A stretch of DNA of 64,000 nucleotides from Paraburkholderia hospita (GTDB lineage Bacteria > Pseudomonadota > Gammaproteobacteria > Burkholderiales > Burkholderiaceae). The first letter of the stretch is position 1; each line of letters starts with the position of its first letter. The notes below the pieces were generated by a model. The model searched no databases and was not told the DNA's origin. It was given only the letters and a program-made list of their open reading frames with translations. The stretch is taken from positions 930,001 through 994,000 of the forward strand of contig NZ_CP026106.1 in NCBI RefSeq assembly GCF_002902965.1, in the 5' to 3' direction. The position numbers and the translations under genes are program-made. Positions 35,929 to 44,637 of this stretch are shown one piece after another.

Positions 35929-37221
35929 TCAATCGATGCCATGAAACACCGCATCGTCCGGTCCGAGATACGCGGGCGGACGCCACGCGGCATCGCGCAT
36001 CGAATGTTGAACCAGCTTCTCGACGCCGAGCAGCACCGCGAAGATCGCCATCCGCACGGGAATGCCGTTGTCCGTCTGGCGGAAGATCGCCAGGCGCGAA
36101 TCGTGGTTCAGATCAGTGCTCAGGTCGTTCGCGCCGGGGCGGCTGTCGCGCGGCAGCGGGTGCATGATCAGCGTGTCCTGGCCGCACACGGTATCGACGA
36201 GCGCCTGATTGATCTGGAAGTCGGGCGTGTAGCCTTCGAACGACTCATCGGCGAAGCGCTCCTTCTGGATGCGCGTCGCATAGACGACGTCCGCGCCGCG
36301 CAGGCCGTTGGTGAGATCGTGCGTCTGTTCGACCACGTGGCCGTTGCGCGAAATCTGATCGACGATATACGCGGGCATTTCCAGGGTGGGCGGCGAAATC
36401 AGCGTGAACTTGATGCCGCGATACAGCGCGAGCAGCTTGACGAGCGAATGCACGGTGCGCCCGTACTTCAGGTCGCCGACCATCGCGATATGCGCGCCGT
36501 CGACGATCTTGCCCAGACGCGAGAACTCGCGCTGGATCGTGTACAGGTCGAGCAGCGCCTGGCTCGGGTGCTCGCCGGGGCCGTCGCCGCCGTTGATCAC
36601 GGGAATGTTGGTGGCGCGCGCGAATTCGGCCACGGAGCCCTGGTCCGGGTGGCGGATCACGAGGGCATCGACGTAGCCGGACATCACGCGGCTCGTGTCG
36701 TAGATCGATTCGCCCTTGGCCATCGACGAAAACGTGAAGCCCGTCGTATCGCACACCGAGCCGCCCAGGCGGCAAAACGCCGCGCCGAAACTCACGCGGG
36801 TACGCGTGCTGGCCTCGAAGAACAGGTTGCCGAGCACCGCGCCTTCGAGCACGCGTGAGATTTTCCGGCGGCGCGCGATGGGCTGCATGATGTCGGCGAC
36901 GCGAAACAGCGCTTCGACGGCGTCGCGCGAGAACTGATCGACGGACAGCAGCTGCGGCTTGCCTTCGAACAGCATCTGGCTGGCCAGCGACTGCGAATCT
37001 ACGCTCTGCGTATGTTTTTCAGCGGGTGCGCCGTTGACGACGATTTCCGACACGAAGCGCTCGACGATTTCCGGCATCGCGCGCGATTCCTGCGAATCGT
37101 CGGGCAGCAGCCACGTGTCGAGCGCGCGCTTCGACACGCCGATTCGCGTCGCGAAGCCATCGCGGGTGAGATTCAGACGCCGCATCGCGTCACGGAGAAA
37201 AGCTTGTTGCGGGACGCTCAT
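35929..37221 (-). CDS. pyrB: Aspartate carbamoyltransferase with N-terminal HTH-like extension
   Basis: 430 residues, ~100 longer than ordinary ATCase catalytic chains. Catalytic motifs are all there: FFEASTRTRVSF (carbamoyl phosphate), GDGPGEHPSQALLDLYT (HPxQ) and HPLPRD. The first ~65 residues (FLRDAMRRLNLTRDGFATRIGVSKRALDTWLLP) look like a Cro/XRE-type helix-turn-helix. The enzyme joins carbamoyl phosphate and aspartate in pyrimidine synthesis. No pyrI, pyrC or pyrR gene is adjacent, so this may be a second, specialised ATCase. A perfect palindrome lies 35 bp upstream of the start. Ends at a strong terminator. Confidence 0.88.
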   Translation of the reverse strand: MSVPQQAFLRDAMRRLNLTRDGFATRIGVSKRALDTWLLPDDSQESRAMPEIVERFVSEIVVNGAPAEKHTQSVDSQSLASQMLFEGKPQLLSVDQFSRDAVEALFRVADIMQPIARRRKISRVLEGAVLGNLFFEASTRTRVSFGAAFCRLGGSVCDTTGFTFSSMAKGESIYDTSRVMSGYVDALVIRHPDQGSVAEFARATNIPVINGGDGPGEHPSQALLDLYTIQREFSRLGKIVDGAHIAMVGDLKYGRTVHSLVKLLALYRGIKFTLISPPTLEMPAYIVDQISRNGHVVEQTHDLTNGLRGADVVYATRIQKERFADESFEGYTPDFQINQALVDTVCGQDTLIMHPLPRDSRPGANDLSTDLNHDSRLAIFRQTDNGIPVRMAIFAVLLGVEKLVQHSMRDAAWRPPAYLGPDDAVFHGID

Positions 37222-37255
37222 GGGCTGCCTCTCTTTTCGTCAGGAGATCGGATGG

Positions 37256-37274
37256 ATATACGCGGTGCGTATAT
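37256..37274. promoter_or_regulatory. Perfect palindrome upstream of pyrB
   Basis: ATATACGC-GGT-GCGTATAT, 8-bp arms with a 3-bp centre, 35 bp upstream of the pyrB start, at the likely promoter. It is a good candidate operator. The HTH-like N-terminus of this PyrB makes self-regulation a possible but untested idea. The rest of the gap to 37625 (~400 bp) holds only the doubtful small ORF at 37396 and a hairpin CATCTGAC...GTCAGATG near 37493-37524. Confidence 0.6.
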
Positions 37275-37395
37275 TAATTCGCTGGGCGAGGAAGTCAAGG
37301 AATTTCTCGCATCCATTCGTCCGGGCGACTGATTTCGCCTGCGCTGGCGAAACGCTCGCGGCGGCAAGCGCAGTTTTGCGGTTACACTGCCGGAC

Positions 37396-37500
37396 ATGGA
37401 AAACGGCTCATTGCTTCGTGATCGTGTGGAAACAGGTACGCCTCTGCGTGCCGCGATCGCGCGCGCCGCTTCCAAAGCCAAAAAACAGTTGCTCATCTGA
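37396..37500 (+). CDS. Possible 34-residue peptide
   Basis: ATG to TGA frame MENGSLLRDRVETGTPLRAA... with a basic Ala/Lys-rich end (ARAASKAKKQLLI). No strong Shine-Dalgarno is visible. Included only as a possibility because it is well formed and sits in an otherwise empty gap. Confidence 0.2.
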   Translation: MENGSLLRDRVETGTPLRAAIARAASKAKKQLLI

Positions 37501-37625
37501 CCGGAGCTGCTGTTCCGTCAGATGTGCGACGGAACAGCCTCGATCAACGGTCCTCGAAACTCCCGCTTACGATCCTGCTTCCTCGCCGCTGAACGGTTCC
37601 CGTACGGTCGCGTTCGAGGAAAGTC

Positions 37626-38489
37626 ATGTTCAATTTTTCGGGTATCTGGATTCCCCTTGTCACGCCGTTTTCCGCAAACGGTGCCGTCGATCACGGTGCG
37701 TTGCGCCGCCTGATCAGGCTCTACGCCGACGCAGGCGTCGCGGGCGTGGTCGCGCTCGGCACGACGGGCGAGCCGTCTTCGCTCGAGCCCGGCGAGCAGG
37801 AAGCCGTGCTCGCGACCACGCTCGACGCGGCGGGCGGCGCGCTGCCGGTGATCGTCGGCGTGTCGGGCAACAACGCGCGCGCCGTGCGTGAGCGCGTGTT
37901 GCGCCTGAATGCGTTGCCGCTCGCGGGCGTGCTGATTTCGGCGCCGTACTATGTGCGGCCGTCGCAAGCTGGCATCGCCGCGCACTTCACGATGCTCGCC
38001 GACGCAAGCGAGCATCCCGTCGTGATGTACGACATTCCCGCGCGCACGGGCGTGCGCATCGAGCTGGAGACATTGCTCTCGCTCGCCGCGCACCCACGCA
38101 TTCAGGCGATCAAGGACTGCGCGGGCTCGCTCGACACCACGCACGCGCTGATCCTCGACGGCCGGCTGCAAGTGCTCGCCGGCGACGACATCCGCATCTT
38201 CGACACGCTCTGCATGGGCGGCAGCGGCGCGATCGCGGCGTCGGCACATGTGTGGCCGGAGCGTTTCGTCGCGCTCGATCGCGCGTTGAAAGCGGGGCGT
38301 CTTGACGAAGGGCGCGCGCTTTTCCATTCGCTCGTGCCGTTGATCGGCGCGCTGACGGCCGAGTCGAACCCCGCGCCTGTGAAGGCGGCGCTCGCCGTGC
38401 AAGGCCTGATGGAAGGCGATTTGCGTGCGCCGATGACGCAGGCGAGCGAAATGTTGCGCGAGCGTTTGCAGGAATTGCTTGGAGTCTGA
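37626..38489 (+). CDS. 4-hydroxy-tetrahydrodipicolinate synthase-like protein
   Basis: 287 residues. DHDPS family with near-canonical DapA motifs: ALGTTGEPSSL (phosphate-like TTGE loop), YDIPARTGV carrying the active-site Tyr, and AIKDCAGS carrying the Schiff-base Lys. ATG 37626 is preceded by GAGGAAA. Could be a true lysine-pathway DapA or a paralogue acting on another keto acid; no lysine genes are adjacent. Confidence 0.82.
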   Translation: MFNFSGIWIPLVTPFSANGAVDHGALRRLIRLYADAGVAGVVALGTTGEPSSLEPGEQEAVLATTLDAAGGALPVIVGVSGNNARAVRERVLRLNALPLAGVLISAPYYVRPSQAGIAAHFTMLADASEHPVVMYDIPARTGVRIELETLLSLAAHPRIQAIKDCAGSLDTTHALILDGRLQVLAGDDIRIFDTLCMGGSGAIAASAHVWPERFVALDRALKAGRLDEGRALFHSLVPLIGALTAESNPAPVKAALAVQGLMEGDLRAPMTQASEMLRERLQELLGV

Positions 38490-38814
38490 CGTTTGCTCGA
38501 CGGTTTGCGATCTCCGTTTGCGTTGACCGCGCGCAGTTTCTCGCGGACTGGTGGCGGCAACGAAAGCGCACTGAACCTCCTGCGGACATGCGACGAATCC
38601 GATGTCGTCCAATTTGAGATGCGGGCCTGGCGGATGGCGTGATAATTCGCGCCACCGTTTTTCCCCATCAACGAGATCGATTCGTCATCCTGCGTATGCT
38701 GGTTCACCGCAACACCGCGCCGTCCGCTGCAAGTACCACGACACTTGCCGCGCGTTCATCTTTCGCATGCATGCCGCCGTGCATCGTCGCGGTCGGAACG
38801 CAGGGCGGCCGCTG
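38490..38814. other. Gene-free region
   Basis: About 325 bp between the DapA-like gene and the peptidase gene. The peptidase frame is open to 38602, but that part reads as Arg/His-rich random sequence. No repeat or terminator recognised. Confidence 0.35.
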
Positions 38815-39945
38815 ATGTCGCTGATCTGGGGAACCGGCAGGAGCCTGACGAACGGCTCGGTGCGCTTCGTCACGCGGCACACCGCGCTGACCATCGCCGC
38901 GCTCGTCGCCTGTGGCAGCTCGGTGCTGACGTTGACGGCGGGCATCGTGATCGGCCGCGATCATCCGAAGCGCGACGCGGCCACGCAAGCCAGCGACAAC
39001 CGCGTCGCGCGCGACTACACGATCGCTGAACTCGGCAAGCTGAATGCGGCAATCGAGCAGATGGAGCCACGCCTCACGCAGCTCGCCTCGCAGGTCGCGA
39101 CGCTGCACGATTTCGAAACACGTCTGAAGACGATCAAGACCTTGCCGCGCCCCGTGTTCGCGCCGCCCGTGCTGTCGGCGAGTGACGTGCTCGGCGACGA
39201 TGCGGGCGACGACGTGACTGACGGCGCGGCGCAGAAGTCGGAGAAGGCGAGGCCGTCGGCGAAGGGCGCCGCGCGAGCCGCGCCGAAGCGCGATGCGGAC
39301 GACCATGATGGTCCGTCGACGGGGAAGCCCGCCGAACAGCCACTCGACAAGGCCAGCGAAACCGCAGCTGAAAACGGCGAAGGCGGCCCGTCACTGCCGC
39401 CGCGCCGTTGCGACGAACTGACCGGCCACCCGGCGCATGACGCGCTTGCGATTCACGAACAGATCGCCTGCCTCGTCACGACGTTGTCGGCGCTCGAACA
39501 GGAAGCGACGCTGCACGTCGCGAACTGGGAGTCGTTCCCGGGCCGCATGCCCGTCGACGGCGCGCGGTTCGGCTCGCCATTCGGCAATCGCGTCGATCCG
39601 TTCACGCATCACCTCAGCTTTCACCCGGGCGTCGATCTCGTCGCGCTGCCGGGCACGCCGATTCTCGCCGCAGCGGGCGGCCGCGTGATTCACGCGGGAC
39701 CACAGGGCGGCTACGGCAATGCCGTCGAGATCGACCACGGCAACGGCCTGATCACGCGCTATGGACATGCTTCGAGGATCGTCGTGCAGGAGGGCGATCT
39801 CGTGCTGCCGCGCCAGCATATCGCCGATGTCGGCTCGACGGGCCGCTCGACGGGCCCGCATCTGCACTTCGAAGTGCTCGTCAACGGCGCGCCCGTCGAT
39901 CCAACCGACTATCTCGCACTTTTCATGGGGCCGTCTCATGGCTGA
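38815..39945 (+). CDS. M23-family peptidoglycan metallopeptidase
   Basis: 376 residues. One N-terminal membrane helix (HTALTIAALVACGSSVLTLTAGIVIG), a helical/coiled-coil section (about 65-110), a long Ala/Lys/Asp-rich linker, then a LytM/M23 domain from about 240. Zinc ligands and active-site residues are intact: FHPGVDLV (HxxxD) and HLHFE (HxH). Such enzymes cut peptidoglycan crosslinks in the periplasm. Overlaps the next gene by 8 bp and sits in an operon with a bactofilin. Confidence 0.85.
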   Translation: MSLIWGTGRSLTNGSVRFVTRHTALTIAALVACGSSVLTLTAGIVIGRDHPKRDAATQASDNRVARDYTIAELGKLNAAIEQMEPRLTQLASQVATLHDFETRLKTIKTLPRPVFAPPVLSASDVLGDDAGDDVTDGAAQKSEKARPSAKGAARAAPKRDADDHDGPSTGKPAEQPLDKASETAAENGEGGPSLPPRRCDELTGHPAHDALAIHEQIACLVTTLSALEQEATLHVANWESFPGRMPVDGARFGSPFGNRVDPFTHHLSFHPGVDLVALPGTPILAAAGGRVIHAGPQGGYGNAVEIDHGNGLITRYGHASRIVVQEGDLVLPRQHIADVGSTGRSTGPHLHFEVLVNGAPVDPTDYLALFMGPSHG

Positions 39946-40333
39946 TTTACTTCGCCCGGGCAGGCGGCGCGTGCGTGTCCGCGGGCATGTCCGCGGCCAT
40001 GTTGTCACGCAGCGCACGTATGCATTGCAGCCCGTGCGCTCGCTCGCAGTGCGCATCAGCGTGTGGGCGCTCGTTTGTATCGCGTGCATGGCGGCGGGCG
40101 CAGCGGCGATGCGTGGCTACGCGCGGCCCGATGCTTCAGCGGGTCCGTCGTGCGTCGCGCCCGCAGCGCACGACGAGTTGCAAGACGCGCTAGCGCGTGC
40201 GCAGCTCACGCTGATGCAGGAATCGGCGTCGCGCGCGAGCGTGCAGAAATCCGCCGACGCGCTCACCGTCGAAGTGCGCAGGCTTCAGGCGCAAGTGCTG
40301 TTTCTGCAGGGCCAAAGCCGTTCGCGCCGCTGA
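39938..40333 (+). CDS. Membrane-anchored coiled-coil protein of the bactofilin operon
   Basis: 131 residues. Very basic cytoplasmic N-terminus (RPGRRRVRVRGHVRGH), one membrane helix (SLAVRISVWALVCIACMAAGAAAM), then a periplasmic part ending in a coiled coil (DELQDALARAQLTLMQESASRASVQKSADALTVEVRRLQAQVLFLQ). Overlaps the peptidase gene by 8 bp and precedes the bactofilin by 37 bp. Function not known; a link between the cytoskeleton and the peptidase is a fair guess. Confidence 0.7.
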   Translation: MADLLRPGRRRVRVRGHVRGHVVTQRTYALQPVRSLAVRISVWALVCIACMAAGAAAMRGYARPDASAGPSCVAPAAHDELQDALARAQLTLMQESASRASVQKSADALTVEVRRLQAQVLFLQGQSRSRR

Positions 40334-40370
40334 GGCGCGGCGCGTGTTCAACTTCATCCCGGTATCGATT

Positions 40371-40817
40371 ATGTTCAGCAAGAAGAAGTCACCCGGCGTC
40401 TCCCAGAACAAACTGGCGACCCTCATTGCACACGACGTGACCATCACAGGCGACATCGAATTCAGCGACGGCCTGCGCATGGACGGCCATGTAAAAGGCA
40501 ACGTCGCGGGCAAGGCCGGATGCGAGACCCTGCTGGTGCTGAGCAATCGCGGCTCGATCACGGGTAACGTGTACGGCTACGACGTGATCGTCAACGGCAG
40601 GATCACGGGCGACGTGATCGCCGATCACTTCGTCGAGTTGCAGGAGAACGCGTACATCACGGGCAACATCTACTACCAGCAGTTGCGGATGGATGTGGGC
40701 GCGTCGGTGGATGGCAAGTTGACGCGGCGCGATGTTGCGCCCACGCCGGCGAGCCCGCATATCGAGCCCGCGACGTTCGCGCTGCAAAAGGCCGACGTAT
40801 CGACCATAGATCAGTGA
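40371..40817 (+). CDS. Bactofilin
   Basis: 148 residues. Central bactofilin beta-helix domain with repeating turns: TLIAHDVTITGDIEFSDGLRMDGHVKGNVAG ... SNRGSITGNVYGYDVIVNGRITGDV ... ENAYITGNIYY. Short disordered ends, N-terminal MFSKKKSP typical of membrane-touching bactofilins. It forms cytoskeletal filaments that recruit wall enzymes; co-occurrence with an M23 peptidase is a known theme (cell shape in Helicobacter and others). ATG 40371 is used. Confidence 0.88.
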   Translation: MFSKKKSPGVSQNKLATLIAHDVTITGDIEFSDGLRMDGHVKGNVAGKAGCETLLVLSNRGSITGNVYGYDVIVNGRITGDVIADHFVELQENAYITGNIYYQQLRMDVGASVDGKLTRRDVAPTPASPHIEPATFALQKADVSTIDQ

Positions 40818-40839
40818 CGGGCCTGGACGGCGCCTCACG

Positions 40840-42909
40840 TCACGTCGTCGGCATGCGCTCCTGAAGCAGTTCGCTGAATGCGTCGGCCGTGAGCGGCTTG
40901 CCGAGCAGGAAGCCCTGCATTTCGTCGCATTGCAGGTCCTTGAGCTTGTCGAGCTGCGATGCCGTTTCGACGCCTTCCGCCACCACGTCCATTTCCAGCG
41001 AATGCGCGAGCGCGATGATCGCCTGCACGATTGCGCTGCCTTCGTGGCCGTCGGCATCGAGTCCGCTCGTGAAGAAGCGGTCGATCTTCAACTGCTTCAC
41101 GCGAAAGCGCTGCAGATAGGCGAGGCTCGAATAGCCGGTGCCGAAGTCGTCGATTGAAATTTCGAAGCCGCTGTTCTGGAACTCGCGGATCATTTCGGTC
41201 GTCTTGGCGGCGTCCTGCATCGCGACCGTTTCCGTGATCTCGAACATGATCTGGTTGCAATCGACGCCTTCCGCGTGCACGATCTCCAGAATCTTCGCGA
41301 CGAGATCCGGCTGCGCCATCTGGCGCGGCGACAGGTTGATCGCGATTTTCATCGACGGCAGGCCGGCACTTTCCCAGCGGCGAATCTGGCGGCACGTCTC
41401 GCGCACGACCCAATAGCCGATCTCCACGACCTGCCCGGAACGCTCGGCGATCGGGATGAAATCCATCGGCGGGAGCACGCCGATCTCCGGGTGATTCAGG
41501 CGGATCAAGGCTTCCGCGCCCGCGACCGCGCCGCTGTCGCCGCGGAACTTCGGCTGGAAGTGCAGCGAGAAATAGCCCTTGCCGAGCGCCTCGTGCAGCG
41601 CGCTCTGGATCTTGAGCGTGCGCATCGCCGCTTCGTTCATGTGCGCTTCGAAGAAGCGATACGTGCTGCGGCCGCCGCGCTTTGCTTCGTACATCGCGGC
41701 GTCGGCGTGCTTCAGCAACTCGTCGACGGAACTGCCATCCTGCGGATACAGCGCAATGCCGATGCTCGGCATGATCTGCAGCATCTGGCTTTGCGTGCTA
41801 ATCCCTTCGCGCATCCGTTCGAGTACGGCCTCGGCCATCCTTTCTGCGTCGCGAGGCGCGCCGATGTTTTCGGCCAGCACGACGAACTCGTCGCCGCCGA
41901 GCCGCGCGACGGTATCGACGTTGCGCACGCATTGCCGCAGGTGCTGGGCGAACGATTTCAGCACTTCGTCGCCGAACGCGTGGCCGAGCGAATCGTTGAT
42001 CGTCTTGAAGCCGTCAAGGTCCATGAAGAGGATCGCGAAGCCCCGGCGGGTCTGCTTCGACGCGTGGATCGCGCGCTCGATGTGCTCATTCAGCGTGCGG
42101 CGGTTCGGCAGATCGGTGAGGGTGTCGTAGGTGGCAAGGCGCACGATCTGGTTGTTCAGCGACGAAACCGAGCCGGCGAGGAAGGTTGTGTGTGCATCGA
42201 AGCGCGACAGGATCAGCGTGACGATCAGAATCACGAACGTGAACAGGATGATCGTCGTCGCGAGCCACTGCGCGTTGACGCCCCGCGCGGCGCCGCACAC
42301 CGAGCCGGGCAGGAAGTCGGCGGCGGCCATGCCCGTGTAGTGCATGCCCGTGATCGCGATGCCCATCACGCAAGCTGCGCCGATGCGCTTGATCAGCACG
42401 CGATGCTGGCGCGAATCGCGCAGCGTGTGCGCGATCCACAGCGCAGCCATCGACGCCGCGATCGCAATCGCGACGGACGCGGCGAACAGGCCCGGACGAT
42501 AGTGGATGCCCGGCTGCATCTGCATTGCAGCCATGCCGGTGTAGTGCATGCCCGCGATGCCGAAGCCCATCAGCAGGCCGCCCGTGACGAGGCGTCTGGC
42601 GGAGAGCGTCGGGCGCGCCACCTGGACGAGCGCGAAGTACGACACGATCATCGCGATGATGAGCGAGTAGCTGGTGATCGCGAAGTCGTAGCCGAGCGGG
42701 ATGGGCAGCGAGAAGGCCAGCATCCCGATGAAGTGCATCGACCAGATGCCTGTGCCCATTGCGGCCGCGCCGCCTGCTAGCCAAAGGTGGCGCAGGCGGG
42801 CCGATGCCATGGTCGAAATTCGCCCGGCCAGGTCGAGCGCCGTGTATGAAGCCAGTGTTGCGACGGCGAGCGACACGACAACCAGACCCAGATAGTAAGT
42901 GCTCTGCAT
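40840..42909 (-). CDS. MHYT-GGDEF-EAL membrane protein (cyclic-di-GMP turnover)
   Basis: 689 residues. N-terminal seven-helix MHYT sensor (about 1-245) with the metal-binding repeats WSMHFIGM, GMHYTGMAAMQ and GMHYTGMAAAD. GGDEF domain (about 255-425) with intact RLGGDEF near residue 340, and EAL domain (about 435-685) with intact GAEALIRL, DDFGTGYSSL and EGVET. Both catalytic sites look competent, so it may make or break c-di-GMP in response to a gas such as O2, CO or NO. Start ATG 42909. Upstream is an A/T-rich patch. Confidence 0.9.
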   Translation of the reverse strand: MQSTYYLGLVVVSLAVATLASYTALDLAGRISTMASARLRHLWLAGGAAAMGTGIWSMHFIGMLAFSLPIPLGYDFAITSYSLIIAMIVSYFALVQVARPTLSARRLVTGGLLMGFGIAGMHYTGMAAMQMQPGIHYRPGLFAASVAIAIAASMAALWIAHTLRDSRQHRVLIKRIGAACVMGIAITGMHYTGMAAADFLPGSVCGAARGVNAQWLATTIILFTFVILIVTLILSRFDAHTTFLAGSVSSLNNQIVRLATYDTLTDLPNRRTLNEHIERAIHASKQTRRGFAILFMDLDGFKTINDSLGHAFGDEVLKSFAQHLRQCVRNVDTVARLGGDEFVVLAENIGAPRDAERMAEAVLERMREGISTQSQMLQIMPSIGIALYPQDGSSVDELLKHADAAMYEAKRGGRSTYRFFEAHMNEAAMRTLKIQSALHEALGKGYFSLHFQPKFRGDSGAVAGAEALIRLNHPEIGVLPPMDFIPIAERSGQVVEIGYWVVRETCRQIRRWESAGLPSMKIAINLSPRQMAQPDLVAKILEIVHAEGVDCNQIMFEITETVAMQDAAKTTEMIREFQNSGFEISIDDFGTGYSSLAYLQRFRVKQLKIDRFFTSGLDADGHEGSAIVQAIIALAHSLEMDVVAEGVETASQLDKLKDLQCDEMQGFLLGKPLTADAFSELLQERMPTT

Positions 42910-42954
42910 GTCAGTTCCGTCGCAAGAGGAAGTTCCCTCGACTGGTTAACGGCA

Positions 42955-43095
42955 GCCGTTTTAAAACATTGAGCACTTTTTTAAAAGTTTTATTCGAAGA
43001 TTTAGCGAGGCGTTTTGAAAGCTCTTTAGCGGCTTTTGAAGTCTTTAAAAGGCATGAAATTGCTCGCAAAAAATGGTGGGTAAAATATTCCGATG
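42955..43095. other. A/T-rich island upstream of the MHYT gene
   Basis: Markedly low GC compared with its surroundings, with repeated TTTTAAAA-like words (GTTTTAAAACATT, TTTTTTAAAAGTTTTA, CTTTAAAAGG). It lies between the MHYT gene start and the 3' end of the rhodanese gene. Probably promoter DNA, possibly bound by a nucleoid protein such as H-NS/MvaT. Confidence 0.5.
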
Positions 43096-43099
43096 AAGA

Positions 43100-43534
43100 T
43101 CAGGGTTCCTGTTCCATTTCTGTACAGGCGCTTGCAGCCTGCGTTTCCAGCGCGAAGCCCTCGTCGAGCCAGCCCGTCACGCCGCCGATCATGATTTTCA
43201 CGGGCCGGCCGAGTTTTGCGAGGCGGATTGCACCGCGCGTCGCGCCATTGCAATGCGGACCGGCGCAATAGGTCACGAATAGTGTATCGGCCGGATATTC
43301 GCGCAATTTAGACTCGATGATTTTCCGGTGCGGCAGATTGAGTGCGCCGGGAATATGGCCGCGCGCGAAAAGCTCGGGGCTGCGAACATCGAGCAGCACG
43401 AAGTCGGCGTTGCCCGACGCGAGGGTGTCCGAGACGTCCCAGCAGTCGGTCTCGAAGCGCAGCGACGACTCGAAATGCGCGAGCGCGCTCGCGCTGTCGG
43501 CGGCGGGGACGGCACTGACGGTGGAAGGGGCCAT
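43100..43534 (-). CDS. Rhodanese-like sulfurtransferase
   Basis: 144 residues, one rhodanese domain: FVLLDVRSPELFARGHIPGALNLPHR and the active-site loop YCAGPHCNGATRGAIRLA with the catalytic Cys. Transfers sulfane sulfur to acceptors. ATG 43534 selected over 43606. Divergent from ftrA, 98 bp apart; rhodanese and FtrA-type regulators are commonly neighbours, suggesting that FtrA controls it. Confidence 0.82.
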   Translation of the reverse strand: MAPSTVSAVPAADSASALAHFESSLRFETDCWDVSDTLASGNADFVLLDVRSPELFARGHIPGALNLPHRKIIESKLREYPADTLFVTYCAGPHCNGATRGAIRLAKLGRPVKIMIGGVTGWLDEGFALETQAASACTEMEQEP

Positions 43535-43632
43535 GTGTGTTCTCCTTGTCGATGGGGACGATGTGTCAATTATGGGCAGCGGGCCGCGCGCCCGTAAGTG
43601 GCGCAATCGTCAATCTCCGGTAACATCACGCC

Positions 43633-44598
43633 ATGCAAGATCATCTCGTCGCGGCGCTCGTCTACGACCGCCTGTGCACTTTCGAATTCGGTTGCGTGAC
43701 CGAACTGTTCGCGCTCGAGCGCCCGGAACTCGGCGTGACGTGGTATCGCTTCGCCGTCTGCGCGGTCGAACCGGGGCCGATTCGCGCGGCGGGCGGGATC
43801 GGCATTGCTGCGCCGTATTCGCTCAAGATGCTCGATCGCGCGTCGACGATCGTCGTGCCCGGCTGGCGCGATCCCGACGAGCGTCCGCCCGAGCCGCTGC
43901 TGAAAAAAATCCGCGCGGCCGTTGAGCGCGGCGCGCGTGTCTGTTCGATCTGCTCGGGCGTGTTCGTGCTGGCTGCGGCGGGTGTGCTCGACGGCAAGAC
44001 GGTCACGACCCACTGGCGATACGCAGAGAAGTTGCAGCAGCGCTATCCGCAACTGCGCGTGAAGCCCGATGCGCTCTATGTCGACGAAGGGCAGGTGATT
44101 ACATCTGCGGGATCGGCGGCGGGGCTCGACATGCTGTTGCATCTCGTGCGGCGCGACTACGGCAGCGCGATTGCGAACCGCGTCGCGCAGCGGCTGGTCG
44201 TGCCGCCGCATCGCGAGGGCGGCCAGGCGCAGTTCGTGCCGCGTCCTATGCCGCAGGACGACAGCAGTCGTCTCGCGCGACTGATGGATTACGTGCGCGC
44301 CAACCCCGCGCATGCGCATACGCTGGCATCGCTGGCGGACCAGGCGGCGATGAGTCCGCGCACGTTGCAGCGGCAGTTTCGCGACGCGACGGGAATGGCG
44401 CCTTACGAGTGGCTGATCCGCGAGCGCGTGGCGATTGCGCGCGAGTTGCTGGAGTCGCCCGCCGATCTGCCGATGTCGCGCGTCGCGGAGCTGGCAGGCT
44501 TCGGGTCCGAGGAATCGCTGCGTCGGCATTTCCGGCGCATTGCGTTGACGAGTCCGGGCGCGTATCGCAAGAAGTTCGGTGCGTCGGCTGTGGCGTGA
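43633..44598 (+). CDS. ftrA: FtrA-type GlxA/AraC transcriptional regulator
   Basis: 321 residues. DJ-1/PfpI-like N-terminal domain (elbow Cys in VCSICSGVFVLAAAG) and a C-terminal AraC DNA-binding pair (LASLADQAAMSPRTLQRQFRDATGMAPYEWLI; VAELAGFGSEESLRRHFRR). Close in type to FtrA activators. Divergent from the rhodanese gene. Confidence 0.8.
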   Translation: MQDHLVAALVYDRLCTFEFGCVTELFALERPELGVTWYRFAVCAVEPGPIRAAGGIGIAAPYSLKMLDRASTIVVPGWRDPDERPPEPLLKKIRAAVERGARVCSICSGVFVLAAAGVLDGKTVTTHWRYAEKLQQRYPQLRVKPDALYVDEGQVITSAGSAAGLDMLLHLVRRDYGSAIANRVAQRLVVPPHREGGQAQFVPRPMPQDDSSRLARLMDYVRANPAHAHTLASLADQAAMSPRTLQRQFRDATGMAPYEWLIRERVAIARELLESPADLPMSRVAELAGFGSEESLRRHFRRIALTSPGAYRKKFGASAVA

Positions 44599-44637
44599 TG
44601 TTGCTGCGCTATGCTTGATGCGACAGGAGGCGACCAC

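Noticed and set aside
37252..37332. 26-codon frame with an AGGAG upstream (MDIRGAYINSLGEEVKEFLA...)
   Set aside because: It overlaps the palindrome and probable promoter of pyrB on the opposite strand. Too short and without further support to call a gene.
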